The notes under the pieces are model-generated. The model was not told where the DNA came from, searched no databases, and saw only the letters and a program-made list of their open reading frames with translations. The translations under genes were made by a program, and so were the position numbers. A stretch of 64,000 nucleotides of DNA from Ascaris suum (taxonomy: Eukaryota > Nematoda > Chromadorea > Rhabditida > Ascarididae), in contig CM024190.1 in NCBI GenBank assembly GCA_013433145.1, positions 2,480,001-2,544,000 of the forward strand, written 5' to 3'. How positions within the stretch are numbered: position 1 is the first letter of the stretch; each line of letters begins with the position of its first letter. Of the stretch, positions 25,701-33,810 are shown in pieces.

Positions 25701-28700
25701 TTCATCCGACAGTTTCAGAACAGGAGTTTCAAATATACAAATGCTAAAACTAGAGACCTAAATTAGCGAATTTGAAGTTTACATACTCATCTCGAAAAGA
25801 ATTATGGACATTTGCATGTGTTTTAGTAAACAGTTCGATTTGCGAACGGTTTTGTTAGAACGGCTTCGCAGAAGTTTTATACGAGCGATCAGATCGCTTG
25901 ATTTATTATCTGTTGATGATTTATAAAACTGATCGGTGAGGTAAGTAAAGTGTTTTTAGAAAGCATACCTTGCCAACTCATTTGGTGAATTTCCCAACTT
26001 GTTTTATCACTTTTTTTAAAATTAAGCCACTATCCTCCATAAACGATGCATATGATCTCACTATTAATTCACAGTATTGCTCATCGCTTTGTGTTGTTGC
26101 ATTTTTACAAAACTCTAACTAACCTGTCCAGATGATACTGCTAGCAGTGTACATAAAAACTTCCCCTTTAAATTACACTTCGAATCCAAGAATCCAACAC
26201 ACAAACCTGTACTGATGTCCGGGATGGAGACCATAGATGTTGATCACCTCTAAACCGGGTCGTGATGCAACAAACGTCCGGTTCACATCTTTCTCTGCAT
26301 GCTCGCTGAAAATTGCACCTCACACTTTTTTTGTGAATGAGTGCTAGCAATAAACGATCACAATTGGTACGACAGAACTGAACGGCGATTCGTCTGCGAG
26401 ACTGCTGTACCAAGCACGAACGTTTTCACAATTCAGCAGTGTTCACAATAGCAAACCGTTCGTTGCAATTTGATGATGCAGTCTTATGTAACAAGGTCGA
26501 AGAATCGGAACGATGGGACATAATTAGAAGATATAGTGGGAAATGACGGAAAACGAGCTGGTCTCCAGTTTTAGAAAAATCGGATTTCTTTTTGAAAGCT
26601 TAGAATTCTGGGTCAATTTTCATATTGTTAATCATTAAGGCTCCTTATGTTAAAAAATATGAAGCAAGAGTTGGCTACTTTTATCTTTGCATAATTAAGG
26701 ATTTATTATGAATAAATTAAAGCAGTGAAGCACGTAACTCGTGTATTTTCAGATGAACTGATGGCTAGATTCTCGTAAATATTTTTTTCTCGGTTTCAGA
26801 TTCAAATGATAACCATTGTCTGATGACCAATGAAAATATTGTTTATAGCGGCGTAGCGCTTGTCCGGCGAACGAAAGGTCGCTGATTTGATCATACCTGC
26901 GAATCGTTTTCATTGATCATCAAACAATGATAAACTTCCGAGTCTAAGCAAGACTAAACTCCTTGATTGTAACATAAGATGACAACCGTACATATGTATC
27001 GAATTTTATACGACTAATGCAAGTTCTATTATGATTGGCGATATTATACGTTTACTAGGCATGTTACTTTCTTTGCGCACTAGAACTGATGAGATCTATG
27101 CAAAATATAATAGCCTACGAAACGAGCTCAGCAATAGAGCATTCGTATAGCAAGCCGCTTCGCAGTCTCAAACAACTTCTTTTCGACTAAGCAACATTTT
27201 CATTAGGGGAATTTTGAAAGCGAAATGCATATTTCCATTGGAGGAATAGATGTTGTATAGCACTATATCATTTCTCCGAAAATGCTCTATTTTCTGGTTG
27301 TTTCGATTTAAAAAAAAGCTACATAATATTAAGAAAAACTTGTTCAAATTCTCAAAGAGTGAAAGTTCAAACACTCGCTGCGCTCCTTATTTCTTGCATA
27401 CTCTAAAGAAAACATGCATAACAATCAGTTTTTTCTACGCCGTACTAACATCTCAATGAAAACCCTGGTCGTTGCCAATGAGCGCCACGAACACAAAGTT
27501 GTTAATCGAAACATCAACGGGTTGAGTCAATCTCGTCCAATTGAAATTTTATTGCCTACCTGTAGGCAATTTTGAATTTTGAGAGAAGAGGTAGGTGCAA
27601 AGTAGGTGGCCGTTTGAGGCAATGAAAATTTTGGGAAAGAGGAGATTAAAGCTCGAAAAACCCTCCGAGCAATTGAAATAAAAATAATCATAGCTTTGAG
27701 GTGGTGGTATCGGATTCAATTCAGCAGTGTTCCACTGAAAATCGACTTGGACAGAACTATGCGTCGTCAATTGAATTTTACTATTTCGGTCATTCTTTTA
27801 ATTTTTAAATTTGTTAAAATACTTTTTGCATCTTACTATATCACTACCGTTACAGTAATACTGTCTGTAGTCGTTGCATTCAAATGCTGCTTTACTATAG
27901 CTTTATCAATTATCTCAGCGAGCTCAACGTTGTGTAACGAAAGTAGTATGCAATAGAAATAGCTAAGGTATTCAAATCTCCTATACAGGACTCAACAAGC
28001 AGCATAAACAAATAAACGCTTCTGGTGATATCAAATTTATTAATGCTTGTTTCGATTCACTTGAAAATAGTTGCCAACTCGTTTCATTCGCGTTAACAAG
28101 GAAATTTCCGCTTCGGTGCTCACTTTATTCTCCTTTGCGTGAATAATGTATGGCGCTTGTTTTGTTCGATATATCATAAAATTCGCCGGCTCGCTTTGTT
28201 AGCCTTATGTAGTACGATAAATGTTTTTATTACGTGAGAGAAAATTTTTGAAGGCTTTTCGAATTCTTTGAGGAAAATTCGTCGAAATTTTTACTGCTTT
28301 TAGAGAGGAATGTAAGTTTGATCTTTCGAGAAATTAAGACAAATAAATCAGCCCATTTATTTTTCTGAGAAAAAAACCTCCACCGTTTGAAAATTCCACA
28401 TAATCATTACTTGCAGGCAATTGCGTTTCAGAATATATTACGTGGAAAGGACTTTCTCATCGCTGAAAAAGCTTCGCTATTTACGGAATTTCTTTTCGAT
28501 AGCAAAACTATGTCGATGTAAAGGTGAATAATAACCTTTGCCTTGGTTATAGAGAAATTATGCTTGAGTTGACCGACCATTTAGTATTGGTAATTTGTGC
28601 TCAGAACTTTTCAAGAAAAATTAAAGAAACCTTTTTACCTTGCATTCAAGCCTGCAAAAAGGCTAAACCTGCTCTGATTTTCTAATCCTGCAAGGTTTGC

Positions 28701-31003
28701 TTTAAGAGATGGCCTGAGTTCTGGCTACATCAACTGAAGCAAAAACAACAACTACTTCAGCAGCACTATCTTGAGCAGCAATATCATTCCCGACAACTTT
28801 AAATAGGCTTGTGGTAATAGAAACAGTTTGGGAGCTGACGTTTGGGTTGAACGTTCGAGAGACAATATAAGCCGCACTTTCAATCACCACAATATCGCCA
28901 CTGCTAAAGCCAACAGTCCTAGTGGCGCGCTGGCAAATTAAAATCGTCACAACGAAACGCCATGAGGCACAGATACGACGCTTCCTTTGTGATCTCCTGT
29001 TTGTTCGTCGCAACGTTATGCTTTACTGATAGTGATATTCATGAATTACAACGATGCTAACTCAAAACTTTTCAGCTTGACCGCTAATAATAACTGGCAT
29101 GACTGGAAATCACACTGAAGGATGATTGAATCGCCGTTATTAGATGCTATGGCACTAATAAATATACAGCTTTAGTTACAAACTAGACGTACTTTGGTGT
29201 GGACAACGGAGGATAAATTTATTGCAGATGAATGAAGCATGTATTATGCTGCCCTCCAGTTAGTCAACTACTGGTTTTCAGGGTGTATTTCTCTGAGGTA
29301 TTGTTATTCAATTTCTGCTGAGTAGATTTCTGGTTGCAACGGCCTTTTTGTTTGACAACATACTCTGAACTTACACATTGGATGAAATGTCGACCACTTT
29401 AGCTATGTACTGTCGAAATCGAGGCGACGGCGCCTGAGGGAGGTAAACATTGAGCAACGACGACGGATCCGTAACGTCCTTCTCGACTGCGAATTCGTTT
29501 AGAGGGAGATCGTGTAAAATGCGTGATGAGACTTCTGACGACGATCCGATCGATGAGGGTAATGAAAGGATCTGCTAAAAACAATAATTGCGAAACAGCA
29601 GTTAGTATAACTTATAAGCCGGCAAATAATAGTATTGTAGAGCCACGAACTGAGATTCTTAGAGATATCGGTTTTCTCTTTGAAAGAAGAACGCTGTGTT
29701 CGAGAGCTTCATCGTGAAGGTTTTCGAGAGAACGCATCCTATACAAAATCAATAAACAATGGATATTTGAAATATATAAGCAATTAGTGGAATTTTATCT
29801 CAATTTACATAAAATACCATAGGTAAAATGATGGTGCGATGTCGATTGTCCATGAAAATAAAATACAATAAACTACAAAATAGTAATTACGTCACTGTAA
29901 ACGACAGAGAGGAAACAGTGTTGGAAGCTACAAGGAGAAACAAGAGACACATCAGCATCAGAAAAACCGATGGGCTCTGTTCAGGTGTTGTGCAGAAACT
30001 GTTTAGTACTTTACTTTCTATTGTTTTTTTCTTGTCTCCTGTTCTGCCTAATAAATGTTACCTTCGCCCTCTACAGCCAACGTCAACTGATGACGTCACC
30101 TGGTGGCAAAATGCATGCACAATGAAGTATCTGTTATTTTTACACTGATAAAAAAATAGCCTTTTCTTCGAATGAAGGGAAAAAAAAGACCAAGCTGCGC
30201 TTACCGCTGGTGTCTTACTAGTATTCCATTCCCAGCGACTCGTTGTGATCTGTTCATTAGGAAAAATAGAAAACCTCCAGTCCGATAACGATAGTTGTTT
30301 GTCTGCAAAATGGCGCTCAGTTTGGACTTTATAAGATTCTCTCACAACCATCATCTAGCTCTGTATCCAAAGGCGCCAAAATATAAGACTTCAGCAATTT
30401 AAGTGGGATGAAGCAAGACAGATGACCACATCGCAATCTCCCACAATGAGAAACAATTCGGCTTTCTGCAAAAAGTTTTTGTAAGAGATATCAAAGGATG
30501 AAAATGTTTCTGCTATCATCCGCTAAAAGATTTTTCATTTGTTTAGAATGAATGATGAAATTTTCTCGTCAAAATTCAAGGCTCTCAGCCATTTCATGAG
30601 CCCACTTGTCACATATAACATACGCTCGAATAGGAGCCAAGTTCTTGACAGCATCTACTAGAAGTTGCTATCAATTTTCAACCATCCTTACACAATCACT
30701 CAGTAATTTCTGTTCGACTATGGACCAGGTGAGCAATCAACGAACAGCTTCTATGACATTAACTGAAGCCTATCACCATAAGCCGACTGCTTATAAAACA
30801 GATGAAATATGAACGCGCGTTACGCAAACGCCTCTAGCTGAAGTGCTATTGTGAATGCATTCACCACCTGAGGTAGTGGTCTCATTCCTTAGCAGTGACG
30901 TTTCAACAGCACCTGCATACGATAACCTGAGCAGCAGAATAAGTGGAATCATGCAAATGCAGTAAATTCGCAGCGGAAGCATCGCTCGTGAAGAACGGCT
31001 CAT
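13007..31003 (-). CDS. dep-1: dep-1-like receptor tyrosine phosphatase, ectodomain part (17 exons; gene-level span)
   Basis: Minus-strand gene model; exons are listed separately. Seen: 17 exons with GT donors and AG acceptors join in compatible phase and give about 1,009 residues. They start with a signal peptide and contain eight FN3-like repeats, each marked by an F-strand motif: GLHPGHQY, NLSPGHDY, NLQPGVTF, DLQPGRRY, NLRMGSCY, GLRPYHKY, NFIGGLKY, PLKAGAAY. The last repeat carries CNGPLKAG, YRFKLR and LLWTD, the membrane-proximal signature of R3 receptor phosphatases (PTPRJ/DEP-1, Drosophila PTP10D). Known: these are plasma-membrane receptors with an extracellular FN3 array, one transmembrane helix and one cytoplasmic PTP domain; worm DEP-1 opposes EGFR signalling in vulval fate choice. 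Inferred: this is the strongylid dep-1 orthologue. Odd: no transmembrane or PTP exon is found in the window. Some other FN3 receptor is possible, but the membrane-proximal block argues for the R3 class. Confidence 0.7.
13764..13868 (-). CDS. dep-1: dep-1-like exon 16: membrane-proximal region
   Basis: Acceptor AAGTTTCAG|ACATGG and donor TCGGAG|GTACGA; exactly 35 codons, phase 0 at both ends. TWGQVQRFDLWPPYVAVE matches the W-x-x-V-Q...W-x-P-Y block of R3 phosphatase ectodomains. A loop usually present between VAE and W is short here, so a tiny exon between 15604 and 13868 may have been missed. Confidence 0.8.
15604..15740 (-). CDS. dep-1: dep-1-like exon 15: membrane-proximal region
   Basis: Acceptor GCATTTTCAG|CGCC and donor GGCGAG|GTGACC; 2 nt plus 45 codons. 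It encodes PPRPTTRIEILR, TGVTVRYSTAMFNTKHG and RKYSLIVGE. In R3 receptors the equivalent strand (Y-x-x-I-V-A-E in PTP10D) precedes the W-x-x-V-Q segment carried here by the next exon. Confidence 0.8.
16458..16510 (-). repeat. tRNA-related element (degenerate SINE head or tRNA relic)
   Basis: On the minus strand, TTGCTCAACCGG resembles an RNA polymerase III A box (it ends at 16485) and GGGTTCGGTCC resembles a B box (16458-16468). The two are only about 28 nt apart, so the anticodon arm of a true tRNA is absent. This fits a tRNA-derived SINE or a deleted tRNA pseudogene inside the intron between dep-1-like exons 14 and 15. The 3' body of the element, if any, would extend toward lower coordinates and is not defined. 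Confidence 0.4.
16714..16735. repeat. Poly-C run (22 nt)
   Basis: Uninterrupted cytosine run preceded by a TC-rich stretch, within an intron of the dep-1-like gene. Confidence 0.9.
17263..17455 (-). CDS. dep-1: dep-1-like exon 14: FN3 repeat 7 end
   Basis: Acceptor ATATTCCAG|GATGAG and donor CTACTGC|GTAACG; 64 codons plus 1 nt. NFIGGLKYRMNVRAVTEAG gives the F-G strands with the characteristic R-x-x-T-x-x-G ending, and SDAVIIEMPLL is the exit strand. It splices in phase 1 to the proline-rich start of the next exon. Confidence 0.85.
17856..18127 (-). CDS. dep-1: dep-1-like exon 13: FN3 repeat 7
   Basis: It encodes RPGPVQNLTVRALNPYSVQL, then SWFPPALANGIITHYIVGI, a very typical FN3 A-B-C pattern. 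The donor is ACTTCA|GTGCGC (phase 0). The start is ambiguous: 18127 (CTGGAG|AG) fits the phase of exon 12, while the better-looking acceptor TTAATTTAAG at 18149 would add KCGNSGE but needs a phase-0 partner that I do not find. Confidence 0.8.
19301..19730 (-). CDS. dep-1: dep-1-like exon 12: FN3 repeats 5/6, longest exon
   Basis: Acceptor GCATTTTAAG|GTGCAA; 143 codons plus 1 nt. It completes repeat 5 (VQIYTVTKSG) and covers nearly all of repeat 6: SAPSVNITTDEIAKVTAAF, then HVLLDGLRPYHKYTINAQV and LLAFMNSGIP. The donor is the weak point: CACCGG|GTTTTAG is the only phase-compatible GT before a stop, and it leaves YYAPNSGSPYFPP at the end. Confidence 0.75.
19973..20107 (-). other. In-frame cassette candidate inside the dep-1-like intron
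   Basis: The first 59 nt of the intron after exon 11 end in ATTGCAACTCAG, and a 45-codon open stretch in phase 0 follows to a donor at GTCAAG|GTAATG. Including it keeps the reading frame but interrupts the FN3 F strand that direct splicing to 19730 restores. It is therefore probably intronic, or at most an alternative cassette exon. Confidence 0.2.
20167..20394 (-). CDS. dep-1: dep-1-like exon 11: FN3 repeat 5
   Basis: Acceptor GTTTAG|GAGGAA and donor TATAAG|GTTTGT; 76 codons, phase 0 at both ends. It encodes SGLQLEWPNNELTRARLADI and ends in EPLFVPNLRMGSCYK. Spliced to the exon starting at 19730 it reads CYKVQIYTVTKSG, a complete FN3 F-G strand, so that junction is strongly supported. Confidence 0.8.
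20707..20854 (-). CDS. dep-1: dep-1-like exon 10: FN3 4/5 boundary
   Basis: Acceptor TTTTTCAG|ATGCTC and donor CTACAG|GTCAGC. It encodes CSLFVDLQPGRRYEISAVTI, the F strand with the Pro-Gly-x-x-Tyr turn, and then KGFALQPAFDMKAFGLNLQ, which leads into the next repeat. Phase 2 to phase 0. Confidence 0.8.
21146..21280 (-). CDS. dep-1: dep-1-like exon 9: FN3 repeat 4
   Basis: Acceptor CCGTTAAG|GATGACG, without a strong pyrimidine tract, and donor CGAAG|GTGAGT. Phase 2 to phase 2. It encodes MTMDVPSEVESKVDECQVSI and VTEGFETVDRKVGVEEARN. It was accepted because both flanking junctions fit in phase and the sequence fills the C-E strand gap of the repeat. Confidence 0.7.
21560..21870. other. Intronic segment of raised GC, function unknown
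   Basis: This part of the intron between dep-1-like exons 8 and 9 is less AT-rich than the rest, and a 103-codon minus frame passes through it. The frame lacks splice partners and recognisable motifs. A nested non-coding RNA or a regulatory element is possible, but no specific signal is visible. Confidence 0.15.
22080..22270 (-). CDS. dep-1: dep-1-like exon 8: FN3 3/4 boundary
   Basis: Acceptor GTTTTGCAG|CTCGAT and donor TTCCG|GTATGC; 63 codons plus 2 nt. NLQPGVTFVFTIVAQKR gives the F-G strands, and KPKPPENLRVVVDYP is the linker and A strand of the next repeat. Confidence 0.85.
22967..22993. repeat. Homopyrimidine C-rich tract
   Basis: Run of about 15 cytosines followed by CTCCTCTCCCCCAC, within an intron, just downstream of dep-1-like exon 7 in gene order. 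Confidence 0.85.
23087..23229 (-). CDS. dep-1: dep-1-like exon 7: start of FN3 repeat 3
   Basis: Acceptor GATTTTAG|GTCC and donor AACAAG|GTAGCA. It enters in phase 1 and ends in phase 0. PLSPENVSVTDLNASCVQV followed by AWSLP is a textbook FN3 A-B strand pattern with the core tryptophan, and FSISYGPE is the C strand. Confidence 0.85.
23676..23871 (-). CDS. dep-1: dep-1-like exon 6: FN3 repeat 2
   Basis: Acceptor TATCTTTCAG|GATACT and donor ACAACAA|GTAAAT; 65 codons plus 1 nt. It encodes FRVSYVQMDPLKYFPKL and then IEIYLGNLSPGHDYNVSVTS, the E-F-G strands of a canonical FN3 repeat. A glycosylation sequon lies in NVS. Confidence 0.8.
25136..25298 (-). CDS. dep-1: dep-1-like exon 5: FN3 1/2 boundary
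   Basis: Acceptor TTTTTTTTAG|CATATC and donor ATTCAG|GTGAAT. It enters in phase 2 and leaves in phase 0. ISVIGRRDGESE completes the F-G strands of the preceding repeat; DPVAPDFDSHNATVL opens the next one and carries NAT and NIT sequons. The exon boundary falls inside the domain, as is usual for FN3 genes. Confidence 0.75.
26207..26305 (-). CDS. dep-1: dep-1-like exon 4: end of FN3 repeat 1
   Basis: Acceptor ATTTTCAG|CGAGC and donor TACAG|GTTTGT; 99 nt, phase 2 to phase 2. It encodes NRTFVASRPGLEVINIYG followed by LHPGHQY, the E-F strand turn typical of FN3, with one NRT sequon. Its codons are clearly protein-like compared with the AT-rich flanks. Confidence 0.75.
26812..26931. mobile_element. 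120-bp foldback element with tRNA-like core
   Basis: Terminal inverted repeats of 25 nt (26812-26836 and 26907-26931) match at 22 positions; all three differences are C/T. They flank a 70-nt core. The core contains GTAGCGCTTGTCCGGCGAAC and GAAAGGTCGCTGATTTGATC, which resemble the D-arm/anticodon part (A box) and the T-arm part (B box) of a tRNA. It reads as a tRNA-derived SINE or MITE-like insertion in the intron between dep-1-like exons 3 and 4. I see no target-site duplication. Confidence 0.5.
28702..29013 (-). other. 103-codon open frame inside a dep-1-like intron
   Basis: Frame with protein-like segments such as IVVIESAAYIVSRTFNPNV and QTVSITTSLFKVVGNDIAAQ. It starts at a TTG rather than an ATG, and has no phase-compatible place in the dep-1-like transcript (exon 3 joins exon 4 perfectly without it). 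It could be a nested gene fragment, an old retrocopy, or chance. Confidence 0.2.
29375..29574 (-). CDS. dep-1: dep-1-like exon 3
   Basis: Acceptor TTTTAG and donor AATGT|GTAAGT, which is near consensus. The exon holds 66 codons plus 2 nt. It includes LNVYLPQAPSPRFRQYIAKV, compatible with FN3 C and C' strands. The acceptor could also be read three bases later (TTTTAGCAG), which would drop one glutamine without changing frame. It splices in phase 2 to the exon at 26305 across a roughly 3-kb intron. Confidence 0.65.
30205..30302 (-). CDS. dep-1: dep-1-like exon 2: N-terminal ectodomain
   Basis: Acceptor CATTTTGCAG|AC and donor CCAGCG|GTAAGC. The exon is entered in phase 1 and ends in phase 0 (2 nt plus 32 codons). 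It contains LSLSDWRFSIFPNEQ and SRWEWNTSK, the tryptophan-bearing early strands of a divergent first FN3-like repeat, with an NTS glycosylation sequon. Confidence 0.65.
30868..31003 (-). CDS. dep-1: dep-1-like exon 1: signal peptide
   Basis: ATG at 31003; a second in-frame ATG at 30982 (MLPLRIYC) gives a more compact signal peptide. The hydrophobic core is CICMIPLILLLRLSYAG, followed by ETSLLRNETTTS with an N-glycosylation sequon. The chosen donor TCAG|GTGGTG ends in phase 1, matching the next exon. A second phase-1 donor, GCAG|GTGCTG, lies closer to the signal peptide and would remove the NET segment. This is the likely start of the mature transcript, but upstream coding exons cannot be excluded. 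Confidence 0.55.
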
Positions 31004-31090
31004 TGTAATGAAGCCGTAATAAAAGGCTCCCTGCTTTTTGAATCGCTCTCGCTTAAAATGATCCGTTTGTCGTCATACTCGTATCGAACA
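31004..31090 (-). promoter_or_regulatory. Probable 5'UTR behind a strong acceptor (trans-splice candidate)
   Basis: A strong acceptor, TTTACTCTTTCAG|TGTTCG, lies 87 nt upstream of the proposed dep-1-like ATG. In nematodes an acceptor just 5' of a first coding exon often receives a spliced leader, so this is a candidate SL1 trans-splice site (inference). One frame of the segment stays open for 29 codons and ends in a TGA that overlaps the ATG (ATGA). It could instead be the terminal exon of an upstream gene, though I think this is less likely. Confidence 0.4.
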
Positions 31091-31136
31091 CTGAAAGAGT
31101 AAAATGCATTCACGTTGTTTGCCCATTACACATTTT

Positions 31137-31345
31137 TACAAGTATGCGTAAGCGTTTACAAACACAATGTACTGGAGTTTCCGTAATAACAGACCGGCAT
31201 CCGTGCCATTGAACGAGCTGAATAAAACGATGGTACCTTCTAAACAAAACCACCTATAAAAATTGTAATGCCAACCGTTATCATTTGGCGTCACTGGGTG
31301 AACTCTAGCTCCATACTCAGGTTTCCGATAAGTGAGGCTCAACAT
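31137..31345 (-). other. Exon-like segment upstream of the dep-1-like start
   Basis: Two overlapping readings exist on the minus strand. One is a 69-codon frame with EYGARVHPVTPNDNGWHYNF. The other starts after a strong acceptor (TTTTATTCAG at 31218) and reads LVQWHGCRSVITETPVHCVC, with a W..GC...C.C spacing like a GPS autoproteolysis motif. A plus-strand frame (MYWSFRNNRPASVPLNE) is open too. I cannot decide whether any of them is expressed. Confidence 0.25.
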
Positions 31346-32890
31346 TCTTCACCAGCCTCAATTCTACATTCTGCACGCAACTTTTCCCTGAACAGTCCCT
31401 TAAGCAACTTTATCGCATAACCTTGAAGTGCGACCTCGAGCATCGGCTTTCAACATGTTTACTATCTCTGCTAGACAGCTTCTGTTGAAAATCTGCGACC
31501 AAAAGCTTGCGTTGCTAGTTGCATCCAATGACAGGAGATGCCTTAGCGAATTCATTTCAGCATGACTTTGTTGAATACGAATTTTACGAGCTTTCAACGA
31601 AAAACTATATTTGGAAAGAGCTGACAAAGAGGAATCGTGTAATCCGCAGTTACATGAATAAGTTGCATATTCGTTTGTTTTGATGGTAAGGAGAGATCGA
31701 CTCAAAGTTGTGAAAAAATTGGATAAATCGCATAATGACGAAGTGAAACCTTCTCGATAGAATCGCCTCTCCTTCACTCGAGGTAGCTGATGTCAATGCA
31801 TCTCCAAGTTTCGAAGGTTTGCGTAAATATTTTACGATTCTATTTTTGCAATGCTTTGCAATTGCACTTGTGCAATGTTTTGCATTTGTTCTTGTCGAAA
31901 AATGCTCCTTTATTAAAATGGTACTGCAGTTTCGTTCGAATGAAATTATACAACCCCTTCTCATCAACGTGTTGAGCTACTACGATATTTCGTTGACGTA
32001 TCGTTTGGAGGAAAGTAACATAGGAAATTAACGTGTCGTTAAGAGCCTTGCAGCCAAATATTACAATGAGATTATGCGCACTTTGCAAAAAAAAAAGAAG
32101 CGAAATTTGAAATTTTCAAAAATTTCAGTATGGGTTTTCTCGTAATTTTATGTTCGCTTCCATCTAGTTTATAAAAATTTGCACTTCATACTTTTAGTCA
32201 AGATTTTACGGATAGTATTGAATGCTGTGCACATCCGAAATAAGAGGCAGTGATTTTTTGGGCAACGATTTCTGTAGATCATTAATGGTGCTACGATTAT
32301 AACAACGCAACGACAAATACCACATCGTCATGGTACCAGCTGAAAGCCTATAGACCCAGCGCAGCACCTCACGAATACAGACACTGGGAGGGATTCCAAC
32401 AAAAATCATCACCAATCCTTAGCCAATTTCCTATATCTACGAAAGAGGAGTTCAATAAGATATGAGTGAGAACTTATCGAAGATAGCGATGTCCATTGAA
32501 AAGTTCGGTGATAGTTCGGAGGCAAAGTACTCATCTCATCGAACATTAGTCATTTCTAGATGAACATCAACCAACAAAGATTGAAATTTGAAAACGAAAT
32601 GAACAATGCGTTTATGATTCATCGTTGTAGCACGTAATTTCGCAAATATATTACAGATATTTCAACTGGTTCTAATAATGAATCAATATGCGTACATTAG
32701 GCATCAATGAAAAAAAAAACTGTTATTGAAAAGCGCGAAAGCGTGCAAAGTAATTTCGGCGAAAAATTTGATTGGCAATGCAAAAAAATTGCATATGATT
32801 CGATAACTGGAAATTATGACGAAAAAACGGTATAATACAGATAGAGGTAGAGTTAGTAGCACAAGAATTGAAGAAATGTGTAAGCAGTGA

Positions 32891-33362
32891 TCAATAAATC
32901 GTGGATCAACTGCTTCTGCGCAAAGCGGTGAAATGATGATCATGGGCTAAAGCAAACTCTCCACAAATGCCTTGAGGCAAGTGTCGATGCCTGTAAAAGA
33001 ACAGTATGTTTGATTACAGGACATCAGTGTGTTCCTAGCTTTTCACGTGAGGTGTCTTCCTTGCCAGGTCGTTCTGGACCCCTAGCGATGCGCAATCGGC
33101 TACGAAGTGATTCGGGTGTGAGGAATGCCCGGTGCTCGTTGGCGCGAACGTGGCAGTATTCGTGCCAAGGCTCTGTCGGAGACGTTCCTCCTGCCGTCGC
33201 ATTATCCCCTCCGCCTTATTATTGTTGATTTTATTCAGGCTTAGTAAAAAAAAAACTTAACCTCTTTTGTTAGCAGATTACACAGCACTTGGTCGACCCT
33301 CGAAAGAGGAACTTGCGAATCGTTCGGGGACAAATCATGGGTAAAGAGGAAAAACAGGGCCC
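32891..33362 (+). repeat. Dispersed repeat, copy 1
   Basis: Homologous over its length, same orientation, to 42061-42515. Shared blocks include TCAATAAA, GATCAACTGCT, GATGATCA, AATGCCCGGTGCT, TATTGTTGATTT, CAGATTACACAGCA and GGACAAATCA. Identity is visibly incomplete, with small indels, so both copies are old. No coding frame runs through it. It is likely a non-autonomous transposable element of unknown family. Confidence 0.7.
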
Positions 33363-33479
33363 GTGTGTAGTAGAACAAATCAACTGCTCTGGTAAAGTAG
33401 TCTGAAGGAAACGAGCATTTTTTGAAAAAAAATTAAAGGAAAACTGAGGGAAAGGATTGTTAAAGATCGACGATAGGGC

Positions 33480-33810
33480 ACAGTTTCAGCTTTTTTCAGC
33501 TGTTGTTGGCACTGATTACTAGAACGTTTCGCCCTTTCCTCTCAACCCCCAAATCTTCCTCCTGCCCAAATTCTAAGGCGCTGTCATCCCATAAACTACC
33601 CTGAAAAGACGAAAAAAGGAGCCTTAAAGTTGTAATTAGTAATAATTCAGTGAAGAGTAAACAACACAGATCGCACAGTTCGTAATATTGCGGTACGTGC
33701 CACATGTCATCCTCGTTGTGCCACCCAACATAGGGCAATGCGACAACATTCCCAATCGGAGAGGGACACAGACGCAAGAACAAACACAAAGGCAGTCGAG
33801 CTATGGGCAA
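33480..33810 (-). other. Candidate exon or exon pair of an unidentified gene
   Basis: A minus frame is open for 104 codons. Its upstream half reads PIGNVVALPYVGWHNEDDMW and its downstream half reads SLWDDSALEFGQEEDLGVER. A very strong acceptor (TTTTTTCGTCTTTTCAG) sits between them, so two exons with a short intron are likely, the donor possibly at TGGCAC|GTACCG. No family recognised. It lies between the dep-1-like start and the signal-peptide exon at 38.7 kb, and might belong with the latter. Confidence 0.3.

Noticed and set aside
31004..31090. Terminal exon of an upstream gene reading YEYDDKRIILSESDSK
   Set aside because: It is only 29 codons and depends on one weak donor at 31138; a trans-spliced 5'UTR explains the same acceptor more simply. 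Kept as an alternative in the findings.
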